Source of the DNA: Alterluteimonas quercicellularis
GTDB taxonomy: Bacteria > Pseudomonadota > Gammaproteobacteria > Xanthomonadales > Xanthomonadaceae
Length of the DNA stretch: 64,000 nucleotides
Direction of reading: 5' to 3'
Assembly (NCBI RefSeq): GCF_021191635.1
Contig: NZ_JAIWPR010000002.1
Location: 248,001-312,000 of the forward strand
A program made the translations under genes and the position numbers. Position 1 is the first letter of the stretch. Each line of letters begins with the position of its first letter. The notes below the pieces were generated by a model. It had not been told where the DNA came from. It saw only the letters and a list, made by a program, of their open reading frames with translations, and made no database searches. Below are positions 33,149-45,035 of the stretch, one piece after another.

Positions 33149-34816
33149 CTAGTCCAGCGGCCCGCGTTCCTCGCGCGGGCGCACCTTGCGGTCGGACAGC
33201 AGCGACGACACCACCAGGGTCACGCCGAGCGCGGCGGCCAGCAGGAACAGCACCAGCGCGAAGGCGGGATAGCCGAACAGGGTGTGCGGCGTGTCCACGC
33301 GCGTGAGCATGGCCGCCCCCACCACCAGCGAGGCGGTGATGACGCCGGTGGAGATGCGGTTGGCGATCTTCTGCAGGCTCTCCATGAGGTGGGATTCCTC
33401 CAGCCCCGCCAGGCGCACGCGCAGCTTGTTGTCGGCGATCAGCGAGAGGATGTCCGACACCTTGCGCGGCGCGGCGCGCATGAGCTGCTGGGTCTCCAGC
33501 GCCTCCATGCCCAGCCGCTGCGGCGACAGCGACGAGCGCAGCCGCTCGCGCATGATGCGGTAGGCGTGGTCCTCCACCGCGGCCTTGACGTCGAGCTCCG
33601 GGTCCAGCGCGCCGGCCACCGCCTCCAGGTTGAGCATGGTCTTGCCGAGCAGCGTGGTGGCGGCCGGCATGCGCAACCGGCAGGCGGTGCCGATGCGCGC
33701 CAGTTCGAGCAGCAGCCGGCCCTCCGACAGGCCCAGCCGCTCCGAACGCACCGCGTAGCGCGCCACCAGCTGCGAGACCTCGTGCACGTAGCGCGCCTCG
33801 TCGAAGCCCTCCAGCCGCGCGCTGATCGCCATGGACTCGGCCGCCACGTCCTCGCCGCGGCCGTCCACCGCGGCCAGCACCAGCTTCAGCAGCCGCTCGC
33901 GCTGGCGCGGCGGGACGTGCGCCACCATGCCGAAGTCGAGCAGCGCGAGCCGCTCGTCGTCGGTCAGCAGCACGTTGCCCGGATGCGGGTCGGCATGGAT
34001 CTCTCCGTAGACGAACACCTGGTCGAGATAGCCCTTCAGCAGCGCGGCGGCGATCGGGCCGTAGGCGTGCTCGGTGCGCCGCAGGCCGCCGATGTCGGTC
34101 ACCTTGGTGCCCGGCACGTACTCCATGGTCAGCACCTGGCGCGAGGTGTAGTCCCAGATCGGCGCGGGCACCAGCAGCTCGGGATAGACCGCCAGGCGCT
34201 TGCGGAAGCGTTCCAGGCTCTCGGCCTCGTCCAGGTAGTCGAGCTCGGCCAGCAGCGTGCGCTGCATCTCGGCGACGATCTCGACGAAGTGCATGCGCTG
34301 GCCGATCGAGGTGAAGCGGTCGGCGCCGCGGGCGAACCGGTCGAGCACGGCCATGTCGGCGTGGATCAGTTCCGCCACGCCGGGCCGCTGGATCTTGACC
34401 GCCACCTCGCGCCCGTCGTGCAGGGTGGCGCGGTGCACCTGCGCCAGCGACGCGGAGCCCAGCGGCTGCTCGTCGAAGGCGGCGAAGGCCTTGCTGAGGC
34501 GCACGCCGAGCGCGGCCTCCAGGACCGGCTGCAACTGCGCGAACGGCAGCGGCTGCACGTCGTCCTGCATGCGCTTGAGCGCGTCCAGGTACGCCGGCGC
34601 GACGAGATCGGTGCGGGTGGACAGCGACTGCCCGATCTTGACGAAGGTCGGCCCCAACCGCTCGAGGTCGTCGACGAACGCGATCGCCTTGTCCTGGTCG
34701 GCCGGCCGCGCGCGTTCGCCCGCGCTGTCGAACACGCCGGCGCGGTAGTACTTCATCGCGAAGCGCATGATCCGCGACGAACGGTCCAGCGCCCCCGGGT
34801 GCTCCGTTGAACTCAT
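33149..34816 (-). CDS. UbiB/ABC1 family atypical kinase
   Basis: A 555-residue member of the UbiB/ADCK family, needed in many bacteria for ubiquinone synthesis or lipid handling. The family-specific KxGQ motif (PTFVKIGQSLSTRTD, near residue 55), the Ala-rich nucleotide loop (PLGSASLAQVHRA), K of VAVKIQRPG, the catalytic GEIHADPHPGNVLL and metal-binding LLDFGMV are all present. Two C-terminal membrane helices (about 500-545) anchor it. The start at MSSTEHPGAL (34816) follows GGGAGGGCAGGC. It is followed downstream by the Tat-type aldo/keto reductase on the same strand. Confidence 0.92.
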   Translation of the reverse strand: MSSTEHPGALDRSSRIMRFAMKYYRAGVFDSAGERARPADQDKAIAFVDDLERLGPTFVKIGQSLSTRTDLVAPAYLDALKRMQDDVQPLPFAQLQPVLEAALGVRLSKAFAAFDEQPLGSASLAQVHRATLHDGREVAVKIQRPGVAELIHADMAVLDRFARGADRFTSIGQRMHFVEIVAEMQRTLLAELDYLDEAESLERFRKRLAVYPELLVPAPIWDYTSRQVLTMEYVPGTKVTDIGGLRRTEHAYGPIAAALLKGYLDQVFVYGEIHADPHPGNVLLTDDERLALLDFGMVAHVPPRQRERLLKLVLAAVDGRGEDVAAESMAISARLEGFDEARYVHEVSQLVARYAVRSERLGLSEGRLLLELARIGTACRLRMPAATTLLGKTMLNLEAVAGALDPELDVKAAVEDHAYRIMRERLRSSLSPQRLGMEALETQQLMRAAPRKVSDILSLIADNKLRVRLAGLEESHLMESLQKIANRISTGVITASLVVGAAMLTRVDTPHTLFGYPAFALVLFLLAAALGVTLVVSSLLSDRKVRPREERGPLD

Positions 34817-34929
34817 GCCTGCCCTCCCCTCGTCTGGCTGCCCGGCACCGGCCGGACGGAACCACGAGAGGTTCGCAGCGATTTCGTGAACAGGGCGTGC
34901 CGGTGGCGGAGCGGCCGGCTGCGCGGGCC

Positions 34930-35133
34930 TCAGCCGTTGCGCCAGAACGCCTGGACGCGGGCGCAGACCTCGCGCCAGCGGTCGCCGGCGCGCTCGCCGC
35001 CCCAGAGCCGGTACAGGATCGGCTCCAGTTCCTGCCAGCTGCGGTCGGGATACAGGTCGCGGAGCTCGCGCGCGTACAGCGCGCACAGCTGCGGGCCGGG
35101 AATCGCATCGAGCGGTGCGTTGCGGTTGTTCAT
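34930..35133 (-). CDS. Small protein of unknown function (67 residues)
   Basis: Not recognised. It starts at ATG 35133 with a strong AGGAGG ribosome-binding site nine bases upstream. Sequence MNNRNAPLDAIPGPQLCALY leads into a helical, tryptophan-rich C-terminal part (RSWQELEPILYRLWGGERAG, REVCARVQAFWRNG). No signal or membrane segment. A longer in-frame start exists but the strong ribosome-binding site argues for this one. It is upstream of the UbiB-family gene on the same strand, with a 113-bp gap. Confidence 0.6.
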   Translation of the reverse strand: MNNRNAPLDAIPGPQLCALYARELRDLYPDRSWQELEPILYRLWGGERAGDRWREVCARVQAFWRNG

Positions 35134-35322
35134 CGAACGGCCCTCCTGTGCGGTTCGGATGGCCCCCCTGCCCCGACAGTATGACGCCGCGCGCGCGCCT
35201 TCCGGCACCGCCGGTCGCGCGGAACGCCCTTCCGGCTGACCCGTTCAGCCAGCGCGTTCACCCGGCGATCCCGGCGCGCGGCCCAGACTGCGGCCCCGTT
35301 TCCGGAATCGAGCGAGGCGACC

Positions 35323-35556
35323 ATGGCCATCTGCGACGTCTGCGGCAACGACTACGACAAGGCCTTCCGGCTCACCCAGGGCGGGCGCAGCGGCACCTTC
35401 GATTCCTTTGAGTGCGCCATCCACGCCTTCGCGCCGCGCTGCGCGCACTGCGAGTGCCGGATCGTGGGCCACGGCACCGAGGCCGACGGCCGCATGTACT
35501 GCTGCGCGCATTGCGCGCGCCACGCCGGGGTCGAGGGCGTGGCGGACCGGGTCTAG
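35323..35556 (+). CDS. Small cysteine-rich metal-binding protein
   Basis: A 77-residue protein with eight or more cysteines and several histidines arranged as metal ligands: CDVCG near the start, then FECAIHAFAPRCAHCECRI and MYCCAHCARHAG. The MAICDVCGNDYDKAF start and DSFECAIHAFAP centre are shared with a widely distributed family of small zinc-ribbon or metallothionein-like proteins. The function of the family is not settled; metal storage or a structural zinc fold is likely. It stands alone between divergent and convergent neighbours. Confidence 0.8.
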   Translation: MAICDVCGNDYDKAFRLTQGGRSGTFDSFECAIHAFAPRCAHCECRIVGHGTEADGRMYCCAHCARHAGVEGVADRV

Positions 35557-35594
35557 GACCTGTCCGGGCGTGGATGGGTCGCGCCCCGGCGCGC

Positions 35595-36974
35595 CTACCC
35601 GCCGGCGTCCCCTTCCCCGCCCTCGCCGCGCGCCCGGGCGCGCGCCGCCCGCAGCTGCGCGAGCTTCTCGCCGAGCTTGAGTTCGAGGCCGCGCTGCACC
35701 GGGCGGTAGTAGACGCGCTCGCCCATCGCGTCGGGAAAGCCCGTCTGCTCCAGCGCGATGCCGCCCTCGGCGTCGTGGTCGTACTGATAGCCCTGGCCGT
35801 AGCCCAGCTGCTTCATCAGCCTGGTCGGCGCGTTGCGGATGTGCATCGGCACCTCCTGGGTGCCGTACTCGCGCACGTCGGCGCGGGCCTCGTTCCAGGC
35901 CACATAGCCGGCGTTGGACTTCGCGGTGCTGGCCAGGTACAGCGTGAGCTGCGCCAGCGCGAGATCGCCTTCCGGGCTGCCCAGGCGGTCGTAGGTGTCC
36001 CAGGCATCGACCGCCATCTGCAGCGCGCGCGGGTCGGCCAGGCCGATGTCCTCCACCGCCATCCGGGTCAGCCGCCGCGCGAGGTAGCCCGGGTCGCAGC
36101 CGCCGTCGAGCATGCGCGCCAGCCAGTACACGGCGGCATCCGGATTGCTGCTGCGCACGGACTTGTGCAGCGCCGAGATCTGGTCGTAGAACTGCTCGCC
36201 GCCCTTGTCGAAGCGCCGCGTGCGGTCGGCCAGCACCTGCAGCAGGGTCTGCTCGGTGATCCGCCCGCCCTCGTCCTGGGCCAGCTCGGCGGCGATCTCC
36301 AGCAGGGTCAGCGCGCGGCGCACGTCGCCGTCGGCGGCGCCGGCGATCTCGCGCAGGGCGCTGTACTCGATGCGCACGCCCTGCCCGCCCAGGCCGCGCT
36401 CGTCGTCCTCCAGCGCACGGCGCAGCGCGCCCTGGATGTCGTCGGCCGAGACCGCCTCCATCACGTGCACCCGGCAGCGCGACAGCAGCGCGGAGTTGAG
36501 CTCGAACGACGGGTTCTCGGTGGTGGCGCCGACGAAGACGATGGTGCCGCGCTCGATGTGCGGCAGGAAGGCGTCCTGCTGGGCCTTGTTGAAGCGGTGC
36601 ACCTCGTCGACGAACAGCACCGTGCGGCGTCCGCCGTCGAAGCGGTGGCCGGCCTCGGCGAGGATCTGGCGGACCTCCGGCAGGCCGGAGAGCACCGCGG
36701 AGACGGCGCGGAACTCGGCGTCGGCGTAGTGCGCCAGCAGCAGGGCCAGGGTGGTCTTTCCGCAGCCGGGCGGGCCCCACAGCACCATCGAGTGCACATG
36801 GCCCGACTCCACCGCGCGCCGCAGCGCCGAGCCCGGCGCGAGCAGGCGCCGCTGGCCGACCATCTCGTCCAGGCTGCGCGGCCGCATGCGCTCGGCGAGC
36901 GGGCGCAGCGCGCTGCGGTCGACGCTCAGCAGGTCCGCGCCTTCCGGCGGCGGGCGGGAGGATTTCCTGGCCAC
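35595..36974 (-). CDS. rarA: Replication-associated recombination ATPase RarA (MgsA)
   Basis: A 459-residue AAA+ protein that acts at stalled replication forks with SSB. It has Walker A GPPGCGKTT (about 68-76), Walker B LFVDEVHRFNKAQQDAFLP, sensor 1 GATTENPSFELN and arginine finger ALLSRCRV, followed by the helical lid and the C-terminal tetramerisation part (KSNAGYVAWNEARADVREYG, DHDAEGGIALEQ). It follows lolA and ftsK on the same strand, the conserved ftsK-lolA-rarA block of gammaproteobacteria. Confidence 0.96.
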   Translation of the reverse strand: MARKSSRPPPEGADLLSVDRSALRPLAERMRPRSLDEMVGQRRLLAPGSALRRAVESGHVHSMVLWGPPGCGKTTLALLLAHYADAEFRAVSAVLSGLPEVRQILAEAGHRFDGGRRTVLFVDEVHRFNKAQQDAFLPHIERGTIVFVGATTENPSFELNSALLSRCRVHVMEAVSADDIQGALRRALEDDERGLGGQGVRIEYSALREIAGAADGDVRRALTLLEIAAELAQDEGGRITEQTLLQVLADRTRRFDKGGEQFYDQISALHKSVRSSNPDAAVYWLARMLDGGCDPGYLARRLTRMAVEDIGLADPRALQMAVDAWDTYDRLGSPEGDLALAQLTLYLASTAKSNAGYVAWNEARADVREYGTQEVPMHIRNAPTRLMKQLGYGQGYQYDHDAEGGIALEQTGFPDAMGERVYYRPVQRGLELKLGEKLAQLRAARARARGEGGEGDAGG

Positions 36975-37085
36975 CCGCGCATTCTACCGGCGCGCGTCGC
37001 GGCCCATGAGACGGCTCGGCCGATGCCGGGGCCCGGCGGAAACCCGCCCGTGGGGGCGGGCCGGCGCGCTCGCGGGCGAAGCCGC

Positions 37086-37709
37086 CTACTCGCCGATCAC
37101 GTCCACGCCGGCCGGCGGCGCATAGCGGAAGGTGTCGGCGGCGAAGGCGGGATTGCGGCGCCAGCCGGCGAAGGCGATCTCGGTGCGCTGCCCGAGGGCG
37201 TCGACCACCTCCATCCGCACCAGGCCCTGGCCGTCGAAGCCCAGCCGCGCGGACTGGAAGCTCGCGTCCTGCTCGCGCTTGGGCGTGAGGGTCATCCAGT
37301 GCAGGCCGTCCACCGGCGCGGCCTCCTCGCTGACGTCGAAGTCGCGGTCGAGCCGGCCGGGATCGGTCAGGGTGGCCAGCGGGCTGTTCTGCTCCTCGGC
37401 GCCCTGCGGCCGCACCGTGACCTGCTCCAGGTCGGGGTCGTAGACCCAGACCTTCTCGCCGTCGGCGACGATCAGCTGCGGGTACGGCTTGACGTACTCC
37501 CAGCGGAACAGGCGCGGCGCGGACAGCGCCACGCGGCCGCTCGAGGTCTCCTTGACCCGGCCGTTGCCGTCGAACGCGCGCTGGGTGAACTGGCCGTCCA
37601 GCCCGCGCAGGTCGCGGGTGAAGGCCTGCAGCGTGTCGCGCGCGCCGGCGAACGCGCCGACGGGCAGCAGGGCGGTGACGAGGGCGGCGGCGAGCAAGAC
37701 ACGGCGCAT
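37086..37709 (-). CDS. lolA: Outer-membrane lipoprotein carrier LolA
   Basis: Periplasmic chaperone that carries lipoproteins from LolCDE to LolB. The 207-residue precursor has a signal peptide (MRRVLLAAALVTALLPVGAF) and family signatures: LRGLDGQFTQRAFDGNG, SGRVALSAPRLFRWEYVKPY, VWVYDPDLEQVTVRP and FVDGLHW-like VDGLHWMTLTP. It lies between a serine hydrolase gene and rarA; the gap to rarA is 111 bp. Confidence 0.94.
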   Translation of the reverse strand: MRRVLLAAALVTALLPVGAFAGARDTLQAFTRDLRGLDGQFTQRAFDGNGRVKETSSGRVALSAPRLFRWEYVKPYPQLIVADGEKVWVYDPDLEQVTVRPQGAEEQNSPLATLTDPGRLDRDFDVSEEAAPVDGLHWMTLTPKREQDASFQSARLGFDGQGLVRMEVVDALGQRTEIAFAGWRRNPAFAADTFRYAPPAGVDVIGE

Positions 37710-37817
37710 GGCGGAGGTCCACAGGAACGAGCGAACTCGGATGGGCGAAGTGTGACCGCAGCAGGCTGAACGGGCCAGCCCCGCGATCGCCCGCGCACGG
37801 GCGCGCCGTGCCGGCGC

Positions 37818-38978
37818 TCAGCGCCGGTTGCGCTCCGCGGCGGATCGCGACGTCGCCAGGGTCCGCTTCGTCCCAAGCGCGCCTGCGCGGGATCGGGCGC
37901 CCGCGTCGCGCGCGGCGTCCGGCGCATCGGGGGCGTCCCCGGACCGGCAGCCGCCGGACTCCACCTGCGCGGTCAGGACGGCCAGCAGGATCGCCTCGGA
38001 CCGGCGCTGCCCATGGCCGCGGCCGTAGGCCGACGAGGTGATCGCCACCACCAGGTCGCAGGCGGGCGCGACGTAGATCTTGTTGCCGCCGTTGCCGGAG
38101 GCGAACGAGACCGGGACGGCCGCGCCGCCGATCCGGTGTTCCTTCCGGTACCAGAAGTAGCCGTAGCCCTCCGCAGAGGGATCGACGGCCGCGATGTCCA
38201 CCCGGGGCGCGAGCATCTGCGCGATCCACGCCTCGCCGACCACGCGGCGACCGTTCGCGCGGCCGCCGTTGCGCACCATCTCGCCGATGGCGGCGAGCCC
38301 GCGGGTGGTCAGCCGGAGGTTGCCCTGTCCCTTGGTCATGCCGGACGCGTCCGCATCCCAGCGCCAGTCCGCGATCCCGAGCGGCGCGAACAGCTCGCGA
38401 CCGGCGAACGCGCCCATCGTCTCGCGCGCAGCGTTCGCGACCACCACGCCGGCGACGTAGGCGGTCGCCGAGTTGTAGCGGTAGCGTGCGCCCGGAGGGT
38501 CCACCCGCGGCAAGCCGAGAACGAAGGCCTGCGGATCGGCCGCGGCGTCCATCCTGTCCTCGTGGCCGGGCGAGTCGGGGTCCTCGTCGAAGGCGTCGAG
38601 GCCGGACCGCATGGTGAGCACGTCGCGCAGCGGCACCTGGCCGATCGGGCGGTCCGCCGCCGCGGCCCAGTAGCGCGCGACCGGGTCGTCCACCGAGCCG
38701 ATGGCGCCCCTGTCGATGGCGATGCCCACCAGGAGCGCGGTCACGCTCTTGCCGGCGGAGCGGACGTCGTGCAGTTCGTCCGCTTCGGCGCCGTTGTAGT
38801 AGCGCTCGGCGACGCGGCGGCCGCGGTGGAGCACGACCACGCCGCGCAGGTCGGGGTGCTCGTCGCGGTCCCATCGGGCCAGCAGCGCGGGCGGGCCCTG
38901 CGGCGGCGCCGCCGCGGCCGGTTGCGCCGGCCAGGCCAGGACGGCGCAGGCCATCCAGAACACGATCCCCGCCCGCAT
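37818..38978 (-). CDS. Secreted serine hydrolase, beta-lactamase/EstB family
   Basis: A 386-residue exported protein with signal peptide MRAGIVFWMACAVLAWPAQP. The class C beta-lactamase/penicillin-binding fold is shown by the SxxK motif in VRSAGKSVTALL (about residues 72-75), the YxN-type YRYNSATAYVAG (about 165) and a downstream GNGGNKIYV in the KTG position. It may be an esterase, peptidase or inactive relative. It sits between ftsK and lolA, which are adjacent in many gammaproteobacteria, so it looks inserted. The C-terminal 40 residues are Ala/Asp/Arg-rich and lie outside the fold. Confidence 0.85.
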   Translation of the reverse strand: MRAGIVFWMACAVLAWPAQPAAAAPPQGPPALLARWDRDEHPDLRGVVVLHRGRRVAERYYNGAEADELHDVRSAGKSVTALLVGIAIDRGAIGSVDDPVARYWAAAADRPIGQVPLRDVLTMRSGLDAFDEDPDSPGHEDRMDAAADPQAFVLGLPRVDPPGARYRYNSATAYVAGVVVANAARETMGAFAGRELFAPLGIADWRWDADASGMTKGQGNLRLTTRGLAAIGEMVRNGGRANGRRVVGEAWIAQMLAPRVDIAAVDPSAEGYGYFWYRKEHRIGGAAVPVSFASGNGGNKIYVAPACDLVVAITSSAYGRGHGQRRSEAILLAVLTAQVESGGCRSGDAPDAPDAARDAGARSRAGALGTKRTLATSRSAAERNRR

Positions 38979-39055
38979 GCGCGCTCCCGTAGGCCTGCCG
39001 GTCCGCCGATGGTAGCGCGCGCGGCGGGCCTCGACGCGCGTCCCCGGGCGAGCGC

Positions 39056-41422
39056 CTACTTGGGCGGCGGCGGCGCGATCACGGTGCGGTCGCCGTTGTG
39101 CTCGGGCGCGCTGACCACGCCCGCGGCCTCCATCGCCTCGACCAGCCGCGCGGCGCGGTTGTAGCCGATCTTGAGCCGGCGCTGCACGCCGGAGATCGAG
39201 GCGCGCCGGGTCTCGGTGACGATCTTGACCGCCTCGTCGTACAGCGGGTCGCTCTCGTCGCCGCCGCCGCCGGCCTCGGGCAGCCCGGTCGCGCCGACCA
39301 CGGTGCCGTCGCCCATGGTCTGCACCTCGTCGAGCACGCCCTCGATGTACTCGGCCCGCCCGCTCTGCTTGAGGTGTTCGACCACGCGGTGCACCTCCTC
39401 GTCGCTGACGAAGGCGCCGTGCACGCGCTCGGGCAGCGCGGTGCCGGGCGGCAGGTAGAGCATGTCGCCGTGGCCGAGCAGGGTCTCGGCGCCGGACTGG
39501 TCGAGGATGGTGCGCGAATCGATCTTGGAGCTGACCTGGAACGCGATGCGGGTCGGGATGTTGGCCTTGATCAGGCCGGTGATGACGTCGACCGACGGGC
39601 GCTGGGTGGCCAGGATCAGGTGGATGCCGGCCGCGCGCGCCTTCTGCGCCAGCCGCGCGATCAGTTCCTCCACCTTCTTGCCGACGATCATCATCATGTC
39701 GGCGAACTCGTCGATGAAGATGACGATGTAGGGCATCGGCTCCAGCGGCTGGGCGACCTCCTCGGTCTCCGGGTTGGGGCGGAACAGCGGGTCGAGCAGC
39801 GGCTGCCCGGCGTCCTGCGCGTCGCGGACCTTCTTGTTGAAGCCGGCCAGGTTGCGCACGCCGACCGCGCTCATCAGCTTGTAGCGGCGCTCCATCTCCG
39901 CCACGCACCAGCGCAGGCCGTTGGCGGCCTCCTTCATGTCGGTCACCACCGGCGCCAGCAGGTGCGGGATGCCCTCGTAGACGCTGAGCTCCAGCATCTT
40001 CGGGTCGATCATCAGCATCCGCAGGTCCTGCGGCGCGGCCTTGAACAGCAGGCTCAGCACCATGGCGTTGACCGCCACCGACTTGCCCGAGCCGGTGGTG
40101 CCGGCCACCAGCAGGTGCGGCATCCGCGCCAGGTCCGCGACCACCGACTGCCCGCTGATGCCCTTGCCCAGCGCCAGCGTCAGCACGCTGGGCGACTTGT
40201 CGTACTCGCGCGAGCGCAGCAGCTCGGACAGGTAGATCATCTCGCGGCGGGTGTTGGGGATCTCCAGGCCGATCACCGACTTGCCCGGGATGACGTCGAC
40301 CACGCGCACCGCCTTCACCGACAGGCCGCGGGCGATGTCCTTGTCCAGCGAACTGATCTGGCTGACCTTGATGCCCGGCGCCGGCTCCATCTCGAAGCGG
40401 GTGATGACGGGGCCCGGCTGCGCCTCCTTCACCTCCACGTCGATGCGGAAGTCCTTGAGCTTGAACTCGATCTGCCGCGACAGCGTCTCCAGCGTCTCCT
40501 CGTCGTAGCCCTTGGGCTGCGGCTTGGGGTCGTCGAGCAGGGACAGCGGCGGCAGCCCCGACTCGTCGCCGCCGGTGCCCTTGAACAGCGGGATCTGCTG
40601 CTCGCGCTTGGCGCGCTCGCTGCGCTCCACCACCGGCGGCGCGGCCGGCGGCTCGATCCGCACCGGGGTGCGCCTGGCGCGCTTCTCGGTCTCGGTGCGG
40701 CGCACCTCCTCGCGCTCGCCGCGCAGTTCGCGGGCCTGCTGCCACTCGCTGGCCTGGCGGCTGCCCCGGCGCAGCAGGTCGGGCAGCTTCATCGCCCAGC
40801 CGCCGATGCGGTCCATCACCCGGAACCAGGACAGCCCGGTGGCCAGGGTCACCGACACCAGCACCAGCGCGATCAGGAACAGGTTGCCGCCGACCGGGCC
40901 GAAGCCGCCGTAGAGCGAGTTGCCCACCAGCCGGCCGAGGATGCCGCCGCCGCCGGCCGACAGGTCGACGGCGTTGGGGATGCGCAGCGCCAGCAGGCCG
41001 GTGGCCGAGACCAGGAAGCCGACGATGCCCACCAGCCGCAGCGCCGGGCCCAGGTCGGCCTTGCCGTCGCCGTCGCTGTCCATGCCGAACATGGCGATCC
41101 ACACGATCGCCGCCAGCATCAGCGGCAGCAGGTAGGCGACGAAGCCGAACAGGTGCAGTAGCACGTCGGCGATCCACGCCCCGACCGGCCCGCCGACGTT
41201 GTGCAGCGGCGCGGTGACGCTGCCCGAGCGCGACCAGCCGGGGTCGTCGGGCGAGAAGGTCAGCAGGCTGGCGAACAGGTACAGCAACAGCGGCGCGATC
41301 AGGATCAGCGCGATGTCGCGCCACAGCCGCTGCCGGCGCGGGTTGGGCGCCGACGGCTCGCCGGCGCCCGCGCCGCCGCGGGGACGTTTGCTGCTGCTGC
41401 GTTCCTGGAGAGGCCGTGCCAC
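39056..41422 (-). CDS. ftsK: DNA translocase FtsK
   Basis: Septal DNA pump that clears chromosomes and activates XerCD at dif. The 788-residue protein has four N-terminal membrane helices (about 35-195), a short linker with charged Arg/Glu/Pro residues, the RecA-like motor with Walker [12 protein letters not shown] and Walker [16 protein letters not shown], and the C-terminal gamma domain ([20 protein letters not shown]) that reads KOPS sequences. Start [10 protein letters not shown] at 41422. A dif site lies about 30 kb away in this window. Confidence 0.97.
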   Translation of the reverse strand: MARPLQERSSSKRPRGGAGAGEPSAPNPRRQRLWRDIALILIAPLLLYLFASLLTFSPDDPGWSRSGSVTAPLHNVGGPVGAWIADVLLHLFGFVAYLLPLMLAAIVWIAMFGMDSDGDGKADLGPALRLVGIVGFLVSATGLLALRIPNAVDLSAGGGGILGRLVGNSLYGGFGPVGGNLFLIALVLVSVTLATGLSWFRVMDRIGGWAMKLPDLLRRGSRQASEWQQARELRGEREEVRRTETEKRARRTPVRIEPPAAPPVVERSERAKREQQIPLFKGTGGDESGLPPLSLLDDPKPQPKGYDEETLETLSRQIEFKLKDFRIDVEVKEAQPGPVITRFEMEPAPGIKVSQISSLDKDIARGLSVKAVRVVDVIPGKSVIGLEIPNTRREMIYLSELLRSREYDKSPSVLTLALGKGISGQSVVADLARMPHLLVAGTTGSGKSVAVNAMVLSLLFKAAPQDLRMLMIDPKMLELSVYEGIPHLLAPVVTDMKEAANGLRWCVAEMERRYKLMSAVGVRNLAGFNKKVRDAQDAGQPLLDPLFRPNPETEEVAQPLEPMPYIVIFIDEFADMMMIVGKKVEELIARLAQKARAAGIHLILATQRPSVDVITGLIKANIPTRIAFQVSSKIDSRTILDQSGAETLLGHGDMLYLPPGTALPERVHGAFVSDEEVHRVVEHLKQSGRAEYIEGVLDEVQTMGDGTVVGATGLPEAGGGGDESDPLYDEAVKIVTETRRASISGVQRRLKIGYNRAARLVEAMEAAGVVSAPEHNGDRTVIAPPPPK

Positions 41423-41439
41423 CGTGCGTGATTACCTGA

Positions 41440-43773
<2,334 letters not shown>

Positions 43774-43886
43774 GCCGCGCCCGGCCGCCGGCTCGCCGCG
43801 CTGCGCGTCCGCCTCGGCGAAACCGTAGGGCTTCCAGCGCGCTCCAGGTCGAGCGCCGCCGGCGCGGCTTCGGCTAACCTGCGCGC

Positions 43887-45026
43887 ATGACGCAAGCGCT
43901 CGAGGCCGCCTCACTCGCGGACATCCCCGCCGACGCCTGGGACGCGCTGCACGACGGCCGCAACCCCTTCGTCCGCCATGCCTTCCTGTCCGGCCTGGAG
44001 CGGGAGGACTGCCTGCGGCCGGGCTGGGGCTGGACGCCCCGCCACGTCCTGCTGCGCGACGGCAGCCGCCTGGTGGCGGCGGCGCCGGGCTACGTGAAGA
44101 CCAATTCCCACGGCGAGTTCGTGTTCGACCACGCCTGGGCGCACGCCTACGCGCGCTACGGGCGTGATTACTTCCCGAAATGGCTGGGTGCGGTGCCCTA
44201 CTCGCCCGTCACCGGGCCGCGCCTGCTGGCGGTCGACGACGACGCCCGGCGCGCGCTGCTGGCGGCGATCGTGGCGCAGGTGCGGGCCGACGGGCTGTCC
44301 TCGGCGCACGTCAACTTCCACACCGAGGCCGAGGACGCCGCGTTCGGACCGGACTGGCTGCCGCGCGTGGACGTGCAGTACCACTGGCGCAACCCGGGCG
44401 GCTGGGCCGGCTTCGACGACTACCTGGCGGCGATGGACCACAAGCACCGCAAGAACATCCGCCAGGAGCGCGCGCGGGTGGCGCGGGCCGGGGTGCGCTT
44501 CCGCGTGCTGCACGGCGACGAGGCCGACGCGGAGGACCTGGACGCGATCTACGGCTTCTACCTGCGCACCTTCGCCGACTACGGCAATTCGCCGGCGCTG
44601 ACGCCGGGCTTCCTGCGCCACCTCGCCGCGACCATGCCGCGGCAGCTGGTGCTGGTGCTGGCCGACCTGGACGGCGAGCCCGCGCCGATCGCCGGCGCCC
44701 TGTGCCTGCGCGGCGCCGACACCCTCTACGGCCGCTACTGGGGCGCCGACCGCACCCTGCCCGGCCTGCACTTCGAGACCTGCTACTACCAGGGCATCGA
44801 GTACTGCCTGCGCGAAGGCCTGGCGAACTTCGAGCCGGGCGCCCAGGGCGAGCACAAGATCGCGCGCGGCTTCCTGCCGACCTTCGTGCGCAGCCGGCAC
44901 TGGATCGCCGACGAGGCCTTCGCCGCGGCGCTGCGCCCCTGGTGCGCCGACGAGGCCGCCTCGGTCCGCGGCTACAAGGCGGCGCTGGACGCCCATTCGC
45001 CGTTCAAGCCGGCCTCTGCCGGGTAG
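43887..45026 (+). CDS. FemAB-like GNAT-fold protein (peptidoglycan-associated, PF04339 type)
   Basis: A 379-residue protein of the FemAB_like group of GNAT-fold proteins, annotated in many genomes as a peptidoglycan biosynthesis/recognition protein without a proven substrate. Family sequences are visible: HAFLSGLEREDCLRPGWGWT near the start, AAPGYVKTNSHGEFVFDHAW, SSAHVNFHTEAEDA, the MDHKHRKNIRQERARVARAG block and the C-terminal LANFEPGAQGEHKIARGFLP. No signal or membrane segment. It is nine bases upstream of aat on the same strand, so the two are probably one transcript. Confidence 0.85.
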   Translation: MTQALEAASLADIPADAWDALHDGRNPFVRHAFLSGLEREDCLRPGWGWTPRHVLLRDGSRLVAAAPGYVKTNSHGEFVFDHAWAHAYARYGRDYFPKWLGAVPYSPVTGPRLLAVDDDARRALLAAIVAQVRADGLSSAHVNFHTEAEDAAFGPDWLPRVDVQYHWRNPGGWAGFDDYLAAMDHKHRKNIRQERARVARAGVRFRVLHGDEADAEDLDAIYGFYLRTFADYGNSPALTPGFLRHLAATMPRQLVLVLADLDGEPAPIAGALCLRGADTLYGRYWGADRTLPGLHFETCYYQGIEYCLREGLANFEPGAQGEHKIARGFLPTFVRSRHWIADEAFAAALRPWCADEAASVRGYKAALDAHSPFKPASAG

Positions 45027-45035
45027 CGGGCGGCG

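Noticed and set aside
35245-38874. 1209-codon minus-strand frame across rarA, lolA and the hydrolase
   Set aside because: Runs out of frame with three well-recognised genes and has no ribosome-binding site or domains.
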